A stretch of 64,000 bases of DNA from Theobroma cacao (GCF_000208745.1 NC_030857.1:4068714-4132713), one strand, 5' to 3'. Shown: positions 26,151-39,290, numbered from the stretch's first letter. Numbers and translations: made by a program. Notes: generated by a model not told the origin, from the sequence alone.

Positions 26151-26170
26151 AATTGATTAATCAATTGATT
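26151..26170. repeat. Overlapping perfect palindromes AATTGATTAATCAATT / AATCAATTGATT
   Basis: The 16-mer at 26151-26166 and the 12-mer at 26159-26170 each equal their own reverse complement. TGATTAAT and CAATTGATT cores resemble homeodomain and HD-Zip sites. It lies about 600 bases upstream of the proposed bHLH74-like promoter. Function is not shown. Confidence 0.8.
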
Positions 26171-28967
26171 AATACCTGCAGCCATCTTTCTCTTTTTTTT
26201 TTTAGGAACATAAGGAATAATGGAATCTAATCATCAATTTTACCTTATTGTCCTGGTACGGGTTTCCAGCTGTCGCTGCTGCCCATTTCAAAAAAGCCAC
26301 TGAACTAACCAACCTGGTCAAATCAGATTATTTTGGTCAACTTCAAGTCCTGGTTGTGATCTCGCTGGAAAAATATAATGAAAATAATAATTATTGGCGA
26401 AATCAACGGGTAATTTGCTTAGAATTAGAGGCCTGGCCATCACCCAACTCATTACCCAGTGTACAACACCCCCACTGTTGCTTCAAAGTCAGTTCTTTCG
26501 GAACGTTTTACATGATATATGCTGTGATTCGCGATTTGATTTGATTTTCCATACCGTATGATGTGGAGAGGGGGACCCCACCTCAAGGACTGGGTAGTCA
26601 AAAATAGAATGGAGATGGTATGATTGAGATGGTACACCTAACTTATCTATGTGGGTACTCACACCAAATCATTCTTCTGGGTACCAATGAAGAGTGGGGG
26701 CTGGCAATGAGCTTGGAAATCTTTGATTTTACCTCTTGGAACAACGCAATCGTTTGTTCCCTGAGAACATTAGTCATGAATTATTGTTATTAAAACGTGC
26801 TTAAAGTATGATTTTATAGACTTTTACTTTACAAATTGGAAGCATGTAAAATATTGAACCTGCTTAAACGTAACGTTTATAGTCTTAAATCCTATTAGGA
26901 TGGGTGACTTTTGGAAAAGTTCTCATGCTACATCTTTCAAACTAACAAATTTCTTTGTCTTCTTTTTCTTTTTCTTGAATTATTTAAAATATAATGAAAG
27001 GTATGGTCAAGAAATTTGGACGGAAAATGTTTTATTATCATAAATATAAGTATTTATTTTCATATTAACTTTTACATCTTGAAAAGCATGTAACGTGTGA
27101 ATTAATTATCTCCAAAAACAACTATTTACAATAGATATCAAGTCAAATTAAAAATAGTTGAAAAAACATATAAAGTTTCTTGTTATAAGAAAAAAGAGAG
27201 GAAAAAATATTAAGAGAAAACCAATGATGTCATGAAAGGAATGCGTAAGCCAAAGTTGAAAGTAGATTGATGTAGTTGGCTAAGACTAAATCAATGAAGC
27301 ATAATAATGTAAGAGTTTTTGAAATGGAGAGGGGAAGAAGCCGTAAGAATTACTGGGGAAAGAAAAATAGAGAAGGGAAGTCCCTACATGGGATTTGATG
27401 ATGATCCAATCAAAAATAATTCATGGTGTAGCCATCAGAAATCTAATCAATTAGAAAATGAAACCATTGACCCACCAACACCGGTGGGCCGATCGTATTG
27501 GACAGCTTACATCCTCATTCCTTATCTGATTGTTGCATGTGTTTAACTTAAACTAATTACTAACTCCTCAAAAATAAGTCTAATTCCATCATCCAACAAC
27601 ATTCTTAACAGAATAAAAGCCCTTGGCCATACCCAAAAGCGACCCCGCCATCACGCTTGAGGCATGCGCCGAGCTCGCCCCGCCTCGGCCCTACCCCTGC
27701 ATCCCCACTATGGTCCACCCGATGTGGTCCTGCCTAATTAGCAATGATGAGATGGATAAGTTAAGTGAAAGAATCTCGTAAGATTTTTGCCTTACCAGAT
27801 TTTCTCTTACAAGCTTATTAAAAATCACTTCGGGTTCTAATTTGCTTTACAAAGTTTCAGAGCCCATGCTTGATGCTGCCTCCTCACTCTTTTTTGGGCC
27901 AGTAAGATTTATACTTTCAAAGAAGCTTTAAGCTTTTTCCTCTCTTTTTTACAGAAAGTTGCCACAACCTTCCTTTTTCTCCTAATTATTCAAATGCCAC
28001 AAAAATGAATTCAGTTTTTTCTTGTATAATATTTGTGGACGGTTCAAGGTGGAAATTATTTAAAACAAATCCAACTCATCATAGATTAAAAAGAAATGAG
28101 ACTTGCACTGGAAACATTGGTCTATTTTGCTTGGCAAGTGAGATTTTTCCTTACTTTAATATTACTTAAAATGGTTTATTTACTCAAAGCTTTACTCTGG
28201 GGAGTAGGATTGCTTGTCTTAAAAAAGAAATGTTTATGATTAGTTACAATTGGTTGCATGATGGGAGGGTGAAGGGAGAGTAAACATGAAAAGAATGTGA
28301 AATCTCATACCCTCCAATGAACCTGAGAGAAGCATGCGCATAAGAGAAGTAATCATAATCATTTTTCCTTTTGATATAAAAGCAGAAAGGCTGCTGTTAA
28401 GGAAACTGAAAACAATGATGCTTTCCTATTCGATGCAAGCTCATCGAACCCATGACGGCTCACAGCCCCAATAATCATTCCAAGTCATTGATGTTTTCCA
28501 CATAAAGAAGTTTCAACCGTGTTTCACTGTTGAAAAAATGGTGCATCAAAAAGGACTTCGAAAAACGTCGGAAAATAAAAGAAAAATCACTAGTTGCATG
28601 CATCAAAGACACATTCGACAGAGATCTCTTTTTAACTTTCCAATGTTTAAACAGGCATGGATCTAGCATTTGTAGAAGGGCAATTTGAGAATCCATTACC
28701 ATTATAAAAATTCTGGGTACTGAAAATAATCATAAGTATGGTAAAAAAGGGAAAAAAAAGTATAACTAAAGAAACATAATGATGAGTTCGGAAGCTGGAA
28801 GAAAACCAGGTACTCGATTTCCTCATGGTTATAGCAGCATTCAGACTAAGACCAAATATTGCAAATCTTTTACTAACATTTCTAGGTAGCCTTACAAGTA
28901 CAATATTCATGTCAGAAGTAATTTCGTATCTTGCAGTTCTTGCCACAATCCTACCATATCCCAAACT

Positions 28968-29346
28968 TTAAGCTTGATGGAGTCTGTCTGGAATGAAATC
29001 CAGATAACCTGAAACATCATCGATTCTGATACTTGCAAGTTTTTTAAGTACCCTGTCATAGCCAGGTGATAAAGAGATTTAAGCTCCTGGAGCCGTGCAC
29101 CTTTGTACCTGAATGAGACAAAAAAAATAACTCAAGCTAGCAATTTAAAACATATCGGGATAGAAGAGTTGTAATGTGAACTGCATAATCATTAGTTTTG
29201 AAGTGAAATTTTCTCTAACATTTAAAGCTACAAAATGTTGGTTTCCAGCATTGGTTGCAATATCAAAAAATGGAATACTACTACCTAGGGAAGCTGAAAA
29301 TCCGGTCTAGTCCTAAGTCATCACTGACAAGGTCATGGAGTGATGT
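28968..29346 (-). pseudogene. Possible decayed or unrecognised spliced gene fragment
   Basis: On the minus strand a frame reading SLHDLVSDDLGLDRIFSFPR runs from 29346 to a GT donor at 29284/29285. Joined to a good acceptor near 29109 it continues YKGARLQELKSLYHLA. Then, one base out of frame, GYDRVLKKLASIRIDDVSGY and LDFIPDRLHQA run to a TAA at 28968-28970. The amino-acid texture is protein-like, but there is no start, no upstream exon with a clean acceptor, and an apparent one-base frame shift. I do not recognise the family. It may be a relic, or chance. Confidence 0.22.
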
Positions 29347-31076
29347 TCATTCACTCCTTCTGCAGGCTGCCGCTTCACAATTAATCTTCTGCAAAACTAG
29401 CAGCGTTTGTTAATGTCATGGCCTGGTGCCACGCAGTGCTGGCCTGGGTGGGTGGCTGCAAAAGGAAAGCTCCGATAGTCACTTAAATAGTTAGCGTTAC
29501 CTCAGAAACTAGTGGAGTTATGGCGAAACAGGCAAAGTCAATAAAAAATTTATAAATTGAATGATCGTGGCCCCTGCCCCATTAGAAAATCTCAAATGGG
29601 CTGGATCTGTGGATTGTTTCTGGACTAGATTGAAGCCTAGCTGATTGTTTATTAACTAGACCAGATTGTCTCCCAAGGCCTCATATCGTGCTTTTTCTGG
29701 ATTCAAAAAAGAATGGTTTTTTCCTCCAGGAATGAAGTTTAGAACTTCATAAAAAAGAAGAAGAAAGAATTGGTTCATTCTGCTCTGAGTATTGGCTCCT
29801 CCATTTGTTTCAACTTTCAATTTACTGCCTAAGAGTATAAAGTTGCTTGTTGTCGTACCAGAAAAAAAGGAAATTATTGTACCAACTTTAAATACAGGAA
29901 ACCACGGACATAACAATGTCTTTTCATTTTCGACATTGCCCTACCCTGGAGGGAATTTCCAGCCATTTAACTTCATGTTGGTGTCTAAGGATTAACACAT
30001 TCTCACTTCTCACCAAGGGCAAAAAGGACAGCTTCGGAGCAGGGTTAATCTAAACCCATTTCCATAATGTTACTCTCATCGGAACAGCACACAATAATTA
30101 CATATTTGTACGGAGAAAACAACCATGCCGCACTTTAAACTAAACAGGAACAAAAGCAAAAGGGAAAAACTATAAAAGGCACTCCAAGTTGCTAATAAAG
30201 CGAGCACTCAAGTCAGATCGTGATTACAGTGGCATATAATTAGATTGCGACCCACTAAAAGAGGCAAAACCTTGGCCAGGCTGACCGGGGACCAACGTAG
30301 TCAAATCATTTAACGAAAATGGCCCCAAAAGAAAATAAAAATGGGCAAGTGCCATTGCATCATCGAAATGACAGGTTGCGTCGTCATGGCATCCATCTTA
30401 TTAACCCATGCTTATTCATTGAAAAGTGAAAACTCTGATCGAACATCCAATAAGAAACTACGACTCAACATTGTGAGCCTGAAAGAAGGTGGTCCTCTCT
30501 TACTCCTCAGCTGATCACCATGAACAGGACCAATGTGAAGCAAGCTAATATTCGGCCAGCCGATCTTTATTTTCATAAAGACATGTATTTTATGATGCAA
30601 AGCAAGAGACACCATAGTTTTTATGGATTGTTTAGTTAGATGTATTAATTGTGCAATCATTCTTTCTTTTAGTGTTCAGTCAATGCAATAATACGTAAAA
30701 AATGACACATTAAGACCATCACCTGATGTGCTACACCTTGTTACAAGAAATAAACAATGCAACGGTTTTTGTAGCTTCAAGCCTCAGTGCTTGCAATTTC
30801 AAGTAATCTGGGTTCCTTTCACATTCAAATCTTTGTCGCATAAAAAATAATGACAAGCAAAACAAAAGACAGATACTTTCTGGCAGAACTGGACGGAAAT
30901 AACCAGGCCATTTAAACCCAGGATGGAAGGAAGAAGCAAACGCAAATCATTATTTAACAATTTATAGGTCGGTTGTAGCATTGGCGCTTTTAATTGCGAA
31001 TCCCTTTGTTTAATCCTCATCTGAATTGGACCAACACCGGGCGTATGGAATTTGGTTATACATAGAAAGACCCAAT

Positions 31077-31242
31077 GCCTTGGAGTTTGAGTGTGGGCCT
31101 GAAGGTAAATGGAATCTCAAATAGGCCTAAAGCCTTGGAGTTTGAGTGTGGGCCTGAAGGTAAATGGAATCTCAAATAGGCCTAAAGCCTTGGAGTTTGA
31201 GTGTGGGCCTGAAGGTAAATGGAATCTCAAATAGGCCTAAAG
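31077..31242. repeat. Minisatellite: three identical 55-bp tandem copies
   Basis: Units start at 31077, 31132 and 31187, each beginning GCCTTGGAGTTTGAGTGTGG and ending in AATAGGCCTAAA. The three copies appear identical base for base. The unit is 55 bases long, so it would keep no reading frame. No similar unit was seen elsewhere in the window. Confidence 0.97.
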
Positions 31243-34200
31243 AACAAAGATTTATCCATTAAAAGACTGGGCGTCTGGGCCCAAATAAAAGGCCAGATGA
31301 ATCTGGTACAAGAAGATAACGGATCGAATCGACTGCAAAGATTCTTTGTGATTTTTCAGTGTACGGGCCTGGAAACTGGAGACTAAAATAGTAGAGACGA
31401 GGGTAGCATAGCATGCAACTAGAGTCAAAAGAAAAGACAAATTCACAGACAGTACTCACGGCGGTTACGGCTGTGCAGTTTCAGAGACGGCGTAGCAACG
31501 CCACGTGCCATCAGCCACCTGCACGCATTTAATCTTCTGAAGCTGTGATCACGAGGCAGAAAAATGCTCTATGCTAGCAAAGTTGGACCAAAGATACTCA
31601 CTTAGATTCGGGACGTTGACAGGTCCAACCCTTATTTTCTTTTATTCTTTCTCTCTTTTTTTTTTTGAACTTTAATCTCTTTGAGTGGGTGTTTTAGTAA
31701 AACAAGAATTAATTACATAGCTCTGTGAGTCCTCTTCGGTGTGGCTATGCTCTGAAACTCTGTGGCTATGCCTCAGCAACTAGCTGCCCACCTGTACGGA
31801 CCCTCATCCTCTGTCTTGTCCGGACCATTCATTTTGTCATCATTATTATCATAATTCGATTTGGAAGTTTTATTTGTTTAGCAATTTTTACGTTAAAAAC
31901 TTACGAATTTTTGAACTAAAGAAACAATCCATCAAAAGCCACTGAAGAGTTGACTTAGTCTTGATAAACCATTTTGTACCTTATAAAAGAAATTGGTCTG
32001 AAAAAAATGTAAAGAGTAGTTCTAATTAAGCAACTTGTGTTATATCAAACGAGCTTCATTTCCACGTACCCAGAGAGAAATCGATCGATTTCAATGTGAA
32101 AAGGGGGTACATGTACAAAGCTAGAGTCTCGTGCTCTTAACTTGCATTGCATGCTGGAGAGACAGGGGGGACAGTGATGGCAAGAGACAAAAATTACTAG
32201 CAAGCAGCAAAACGAGATGCAAGTGATTGCAATGAATGAGGATGATGACAAGGTAGCAGTAAATGCCAGGATCCTGAGGCGAAAACCATGTCTGGTGAAC
32301 CGGGCCCTAGGGCAATTGCTACCTCGTCCGTTCACCCTTTTGTTACATCTCTTTCTCATATGTATTTAAACACCCAAATTTCAAACTTGAAAATGAAGAA
32401 AGAAATACAAATAGGCAAGATTTAATAAAGGATAATAATAGATTGGGGCCAATGTGAAAATGGTGTATCAATGGCCCTTTTATCTAAAAGTGCCAGGCTA
32501 GGTGGACTTTCATCTACCCACCTCTGAAATTGGTCCTAGAGGTTTGAATACTTGTATGTCCACAGAGATTGTGAAATAAAAACTTTGGCAATTATATTAG
32601 AGTACTTCTACTTGGAACAGGTTAAAGAATCTTGCAAAAATCCTTCAGCCACCTGAGCAAGAAAAAAAAGTGGAGAGAAAGAAAACGTGAGAAAAGTCAA
32701 GAACTCTTTCAATTTTTTGGTTGGTTTCGGTTTTAGATGAATTTTCGTCTCATCATGTCCTTGCAAGTTCACATGAAAATCCCGAAATGAAGGTCAAGTC
32801 CAAATCACACACTGGCAGGTAAATGGTGGAGAAAGAGCCACTAGTTTTTAAGGTCTCCCCGGAAGAAACAAGACTCCTCCACACAGGACATCCCCTATCC
32901 TATCCCTGTCAAAATATTGGACAAATCCATGCACTACCTGAAATTGGGACACCTTCCGGTGAGCTGTTGCTCACGTTGTATCAAAGCGGGGCAATAAGGA
33001 TTTGGGGGCCCGAAAAAATACGGGACCATTTATTATCTCAACAATCTAACACTAAAATTCAGCTTTGTATAAATGAGTTTGGACCATTCGAGGATTATGT
33101 ACGTAGTACAAATAGGTGACGATGTGATACTGTTTTGGTCCTTTCTGAATATGGAGACATGTTCAAAGAATTAGAGCTATCAACCAGAGGTTCAAATACA
33201 AAGCTCGTTTCTACCCCAATTCGGTTTTGAGCCCGTCAGTGACCCTTTAAGCACATGTGTGGTACTTTGAATGTGTGTCCCAAACATTGTACCACTTCAG
33301 GAAGTTCACTGTTTGTTTCGCCTTGTCAATTAACGAGACAGAGAAGATGAATGAAAAAGGTTAAAAGTAAAAACAAGGTGAAAGTGGCAATTCCTATGTA
33401 CGAGTGAGCAGGGAAATTTTCCCTATTCTGTTTGCTTTCAACATTTTGTGACAGGGATTCGGGGGAAACTATTATCCAAAGTGATAACAAGGAGCAAGGG
33501 GCAAACTGTTATCCATGCATTTCAAATGGAGTTAGTTGAATAACTTGGCAAAAAAGAAAAAGAAAATGAAGACACTTTGAGGATTGAATCTTGAAACCGT
33601 GATGATTAAGCTGCTATGATCCAGCTCGTGCGCAACTAGGATTAACCCATTACTTTTCCAAGGCTGTCATACGCAAACTTCGTTTTCACCAGCCCAAGCT
33701 GTCAACAACAAGCATGTAATCATAATTGTTGACTAATCCCAAAGGAGGGTTTGAAGTTTGAAGAAATTCGTATCAGTGTTTTTACTTTTTTGTTAAAAAG
33801 GAGAAGTACCTGCTAACTTTTGCGAACTTTTTTTCCACAAAGAATAGCAATCTTTTTGACCATCAATCGATCCACTGTGACCTTTTCTTTGTTATGGTTT
33901 GTTAGCCTGCTCCCCTTCGTATATGCCTCTCTCTTTTTCGCCTTGTCCAATCAAGGTTGATTTAATTCCTCTTGACATGTTAACCCTTTTATTCAAAAAA
34001 GCAATCAGATTTTTCTTTGTGGCGCCATGCTGTAGGGCATCTTGCCAACCCAAATGCAAACCACGAAATAATTAACAAATATCATTTTGTGGTCATACCA
34101 TTAACCAACTGGCAATAACCAACAGTTCCTTTCTTATTATGCGTCCTTGATTCTACAGTGAGCATTTATTTTGATATCTTTGAGGTTAGCAATAGAATAG

Positions 34201-35234
34201 ACCACATTTACATGAAGTCCTTGGATGAAGTTAATGACAGTGGATAACTTCTTGGAACGTTGTCTTGTGTAGGTTAAATAATTGAGAGCAGGGTTATTCA
34301 ACCTCCAGCTTTTGCGCCACATATTCCTCGCTGTCAACCTATCAAGTTAAACTCCAATTAATATAACATGTGGAGAGTGCAATCACACTCAGACACGCAA
34401 ATGCAGGGTGCAGTGTCCACACGAGGGAGAGGGATACATCTCCCTCCAATATTTACACAACCCGTCATCTCTTTTTAGCGTCCACACCAGGACATGGAAT
34501 CGCTTTTCCGCCCATATTATCTTTGGTTTACATCAAGGGATTAGAAAAAGCTAAAGGGATTTTTAGCCATAATGTCTCGAGTCTCTTTACAAATTTGATA
34601 AGTAGCAGACAAAGTGCTAACTAATTATGACCATTAAATCCTAAAATAAAAAGGAGCTAAAGTCTTTCCTTGAGAATCTCTTACAACCCCCTTTTTGAAA
34701 TAATGAAGTGGAATGTCCGTTTCCTTTGAGGAAAGCTGAGATAAGAAAAGATAGAATTGTAATGATGGTGCAATGCAGTTATGAGGAACAAGCTGGGGGA
34801 TGATATGAGGTATTGTGGTCAAAATGAGCTCCTTTAGCATTATTGGGAAACATTGAGCTGGTTTTGTACTTAGCAGCACCTATAAAAAGTGGAAAAGCAG
34901 ATTCAATTATATAACAGCCACTGCAATATTGACAATATCATTCCATAGAGCTTAATCATTAGGCCCCCCTCTCTTAATCCCTTCCCTCCATTTTGCAAAA
35001 TCTTCATTCCAATATGAGCCAAAAGGTACAGCTTGAAAAAAGTTTCCTACGCTTTGGTTACAGACAGATGACTGGACCCCACCCATCTTTCGTTAATCCC
35101 AAATTCCCTCCACTAACTGCACCTAAAAGAGACATAATCAAAATCTTACTTTTCCCCTAACTCCACCGATTTCCTACTTTTTTTCTTCCTCATGCAAAAC
35201 TTCACATGTTTCCAGTAACAGCAGAAGAAGGGAT

Positions 35235-38200
35235 TTAGGTATCGTTCCAGGCAGCAAAAAGAGGCAAGTGAGCCATTGAGATGGCAGCAGGCCTCAGCTG
35301 AGCTGATGGAAACCAACTAACACCATTTGCTGGACTAATGAACTTTGATGCCAACGGAGGCTTAGCAAAGAGCATTGAGGAGCCTGTTTTATCTGGGCTT
35401 CCTTCTCTCGAGTTGCTTACACTGGTAACCAACGACGATGGGTTGGAATAATGAATTCCTAGCTTGGTGGATTCATCCACCATTGGCTGGCTAGAGTTCA
35501 CTGAATCAACTCCAACCAGATCTTGCAGAGCCATCGAGAAAGTGGGGTCTCGATAACTTCCATTACTCATGGACTTCTGTTCAAGTGACTCAACTGCACC
35601 AACACTTGGTTGTTGCTGTGGTGATTGATACAACACCATCTTCCAGTCCGAACCGTTCCCATTGTTGACTTCAGGTTGAATGGTCTCTCCATTGGTTAGC
35701 GCTGGTGTGCTGTAATCACCGCCCTCGTTGTTTGAATCTATCGCTTTGTTTCGCCTGGCTAGCTCTCCAGCAAGCAAGGTATTGCTCGCCATGATCCTTT
35801 CAACATCATATCTAGTTATGTCAAAGTTGGTCACAGCATTTACACCACGAAACTTGATGGCAGCAATGTCATAAGCTTCAGCTGCTTCCTCTTGGGTGCC
35901 TGAAATGAAGCTAGAACCATTAGTTTGACAAAATTATGTTAACTCAAGAGCTTTGCAAAAAAAGTTCAGACTTGCAAAAAGATTATGCTTTTGATTAATC
36001 ATTTTAGCCCAGGAAATTCTTTTCTTTTCCCATCTTTATCAGCTCACCAGAGAAAACAGCCTTAAAAAAGCTCATTGCGACTGAAATCAGATGTTGCAGT
36101 TTTTAAAGCAACTGTCATCAGCCTTACAAAAGCAATCACTATCCTCTAGAGGAAACATAAGAGCAGAGGTGACATAAAAATAAGCCCCTTAAAAGCTCTT
36201 TATGCAATGGAAGAGCCAATACATTTCGACTAGGAATGTAAAATGACGAAAGAAAATGCAAAGAAAACAAACACTGCCAGAAATTGGCATGGGATTCAAA
36301 AGTATCCATGAACTTACTAAATGTGCCAAGATAAAGGTCCTTGTTTCCTGCGACCCTGCCAATGCGAGCTTGCCATCTTCCATGCTGATGATGCCTATCC
36401 AAAAAAAATAACAAATCAGCATATGAATGAAATATCCCAAAAAACAAATGATGAGGTTTAATGACATAAAAGTAAATAAAAAGCAATAGAAACCTTGTTA
36501 CTCCTCTGTACATTGAGGCCCCTCTGGAAAACCCACTACTTTTCCTGTAAATAAAAAGGAATATATTTACTTATCATCAAGACATAGCAGCCAAACCTAA
36601 TAAAATAGAATTTAGACTGCAAATCAGAAACCAACCTTCTTAGATGGGCAACATATTCCTGGCGGCTCATGTTCTTCATTTCTTCCAGTTCTTCTCGGTA
36701 ATTTTCAAGCTGCCGAGAGCGCCCCCCCAAAAAAGAGCAATATGGTTTCTTTAGGTGACTAAAATTTTTCATTTTGAGCAACTAAAATGATTGAATATAA
36801 GTTTCCAATGATTCAACATACCGGAAAATTTATATGCGTTGAAGGTCCCCAATACTTCAGAGCCGCGAGATCATAAGCTCTTGCAGCTTTCTCTTCCATG
36901 TCATAACCCCCTGAAATTCATTTGTGAAATAGGTTCATAAAGATTAAATCAAGATTATTAGTGCAATGCTATTGCTTAAGAGAATGCTTACCAAGATAGA
37001 CTGAACACATGAGTTGATTGAAATGGCATCCACAAGAACGACGAACATGCCAAGAAGGAATTAATAACACAAGTCAGGTCATTAAGACAGATGGACCAAG
37101 AATTGCAGTCAAAAGAAGGAATACTTCCAAACGGATACTGTAAATGTGTTTTGTTTTTGCTTTTGACAAACCTTGTCTCCCTTTCCTGGTTTGCCCTTCC
37201 TTCTTGCAACTGTTATCCCAGAGATGAGCTTCATATCTACCCGTCCATCTATGTCTGGTAGGACAATTCGACAAAGGTTATTTGAATATTCAGAGAAAAC
37301 ATGGATATGTAAAAGGAAAACAATGCTAAAAAAGAAAACAAGACATTCCAGAATAGAATAATACAGGAAAAGATGCACCTGGGAATGCCAGCAGGAGAAT
37401 GGAAGGTATATAAAGAATAAATAAACGGGAGGGATAAGGAAAACAGTTAGGAAACTATGTGAACAAAACTAAGAAACAAGTGTACTGGATTAAAGAAACA
37501 GTATGAACTGACCTGGTAACACCTCTATACTGGGATGTTCTCTGTCCAAATGTGTCAATGGACTTCCTATGAACAGGTTGCTTCTGACCCACTTTCCCTG
37601 GCCCTCTTTTCTTTGTTTCCATGGCCACACATTCAGTAGCAGTAGGTGAGATCTGCCTGGGAGCTGTAACGCAACTTGACTGAGAACCAGGGCTCATAGA
37701 CAAACTGAGAGACTGTAAATCCCCACAACCCATTGTACCAACAGACCCTGAAGCTGGTCCATCATCAACCATGCTACTAGTCATCTGCTGTTCCAGTGAA
37801 CTATGGGTAGAGTAGTGCCTAGCTACCCAGTTTCTAAAGCAAGGCATTGCATCCTCTCCCATTTGAGGAATCTGGGAATCACAGTCTGCAAGTTGGGCAT
37901 CCTTGGTTTCTTCCTCCAATGGTGACTGATACATGCCTTGGCAGGCCAGTCCTGAATAATAGGGATGTGTTTGAACTGCAAACTCTTGGTCTTGATGCCT
38001 AAAGGGTTCTTGAAGAAGGTCCAGAGAATGTTGCCTGTTGGTTTCCTGGTCTGCATTTTGGTGGTAGTATATGCTGTCTAAGCTCAGAGCCATTGTCTCT
38101 CTTTCGTGGCTTCCATATTGATGAGTTTCCATTGTTGCACCACCCAGAAAGTCCTCCAGTTTTGGAGACGAAGTAGTCACGATTCCTTGACAAATAAAAC

Positions 38201-38613
38201 GATAGAACAACAGAAGTTTTAGAACAACTAAAAGCGAATAAGAAAACTCTACAGGATTAATAGGAAAACATGCAAAAAAAGCGGAGCAAACCTTCTGTTT
38301 GCGATCTACTGAGAGCTTCCATGATGCATAGGGACCCATCTGACTTAAGTGGCATAACAGATAAGGGAGCGTGAAAGCCTCCACTTTCTCCAACTCCATA
38401 GCAGATTCCAGAACCACTGAGGTGAGAAGACAGATAGAAGCTTGTTGGAACAGCATTGGATACAGATGCGGCAGCTGAAGCTTGACTATGATGATGATAC
38501 TGATGATGACGGTGCTGGGGATCACTAGCAACCTCCATTTTCATGTGGGGTGAAAGAGAGAAAGCCAACCAGTTATTATTGCTGCCATTGCTACTGTCGT
38601 TCATAGTTTTCAT
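35235..38613 (-). CDS. ANT: AINTEGUMENTA, AP2/ERF-family transcription factor with two AP2 domains, 680 aa, 9 coding exons
   Basis: Minus-strand exons: 38292-38613, 37513-38185, 37172-37254, 36992-37000 (9 nt), 36822-36910, 36636-36709, 36494-36544, 36318-36394 and 35235-35899; phases all join, stop TAA. AP2 repeat 1 begins at SQYRGVTR (325-332) and ends near [10 protein letters not shown] (382-391); a linker ([20 protein letters not shown]) follows, and AP2 repeat 2 runs from about 428 to 487. The microexon supplies VYLG inside repeat 1. ANT-lineage motifs are WLAFSLSPH near the N terminus, [49 protein letters not shown] and the C-terminal [10 protein letters not shown], so this is ANT itself rather than a PLETHORA/AIL paralogue. 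ANT promotes cell proliferation in lateral organs, ovules and cambium and acts in the nucleus. At 680 residues it is longer than Arabidopsis ANT (555), mainly by Q/H/S-rich stretches. It lacks the miR172 site, as expected for the ANT group. The first in-frame ATG is at 38613. Confidence 0.97.
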
Positions 38614-39290
38614 CCTCTTCTCTCTTTGTCTCTCTCTCTTGCTTTTCTTACTCAGAAGTTCCTCAGCAGTTATATACCAAGCTGCAAGGCAACTCAATCA
38701 TTGAAGCGAAAATAAACTAATCATACCGAAATCTCTTGCCTCCCTCCCATCTGAAAACTTGGTCTTTTGTTGTCTAGTAGCAGAACTCATTGCAAGAACA
38801 TTTTCAATGGCCCAGAACTCTTTAATCTATGCACTCTCTCTCTCTTTCTCTCTCTCTGTCTCTCTCGCTCTAAAGAGAACAAAACTGGTCTCTTTAAACT
38901 AAACAAAAAGAATGAATTCAAGCAAGCAATGCTGGGGGGCGCCCCTTCATTCCATAGGGATCTGTGTATATGAGAAAGACCACGTCTCTTTTGCTTTTCC
39001 TTTCTCCCTTCCCTTCCCTCTCCGCCTTTTTTTTTTTGCTTTTCCTTAACGCTCTCTCTTAAACCCTACAAAAATCCCAGATACAAACATAGCACCAAAA
39101 AACCCTTTTGCATTAACTCACAAAACCTCCCTTCGGTTTCTCAAATGCCCCCATATAAACTCCTCTCTCCTATTACACAGAAAAAAACCCAGAAATAATT
39201 ACGAACTTTTTTCTACACTCTCTCGCTCTCTCTTTCTCTCTCCTTGCCTGTCTCTCTCTTCAATGACAGCATACTAGTCAGTTCAATCTA
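38614..39290 (-). promoter_or_regulatory. Leader and proximal promoter of the AINTEGUMENTA gene, CT-rich on the + strand
   Basis: Read on the minus strand this is GA-rich, with runs at about 38620-38640, 38830-38870 and 39220-39260. GA/CT-rich leaders are usual for developmental regulators and are bound by BPC proteins in other plants. The transcription start cannot be placed from sequence. The frame stays open for about 28 codons before the ATG but contains no in-frame upstream ATG. Confidence 0.5.

Larger units (their letters stand above)
25600..35234. other. Long intergenic region between the bHLH and AINTEGUMENTA genes
   Basis: No supported gene. It holds a 16-bp palindrome at 26151-26166, a GC-rich islet at 27619-27730, a possible decayed gene fragment at 28968-29346 (minus strand), the 3 x 55 bp minisatellite at 31077-31242, and many short frames that resemble no family. 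The last part, near 35.0-35.2 kb, is presumably the 3' untranslated region of the AINTEGUMENTA gene. Confidence 0.5.

Noticed and set aside
29656..29995. Open frames on both strands (86 and 67 codons)
   Set aside because: They overlap each other, lack splice context and have no recognised domain.
32045..32359. 104-codon minus-strand frame with a Cys-rich middle, considered as a small secreted peptide
   Set aside because: There is no N-terminal signal peptide and no known peptide motif such as CLE, DVL/RTFL or RALF.
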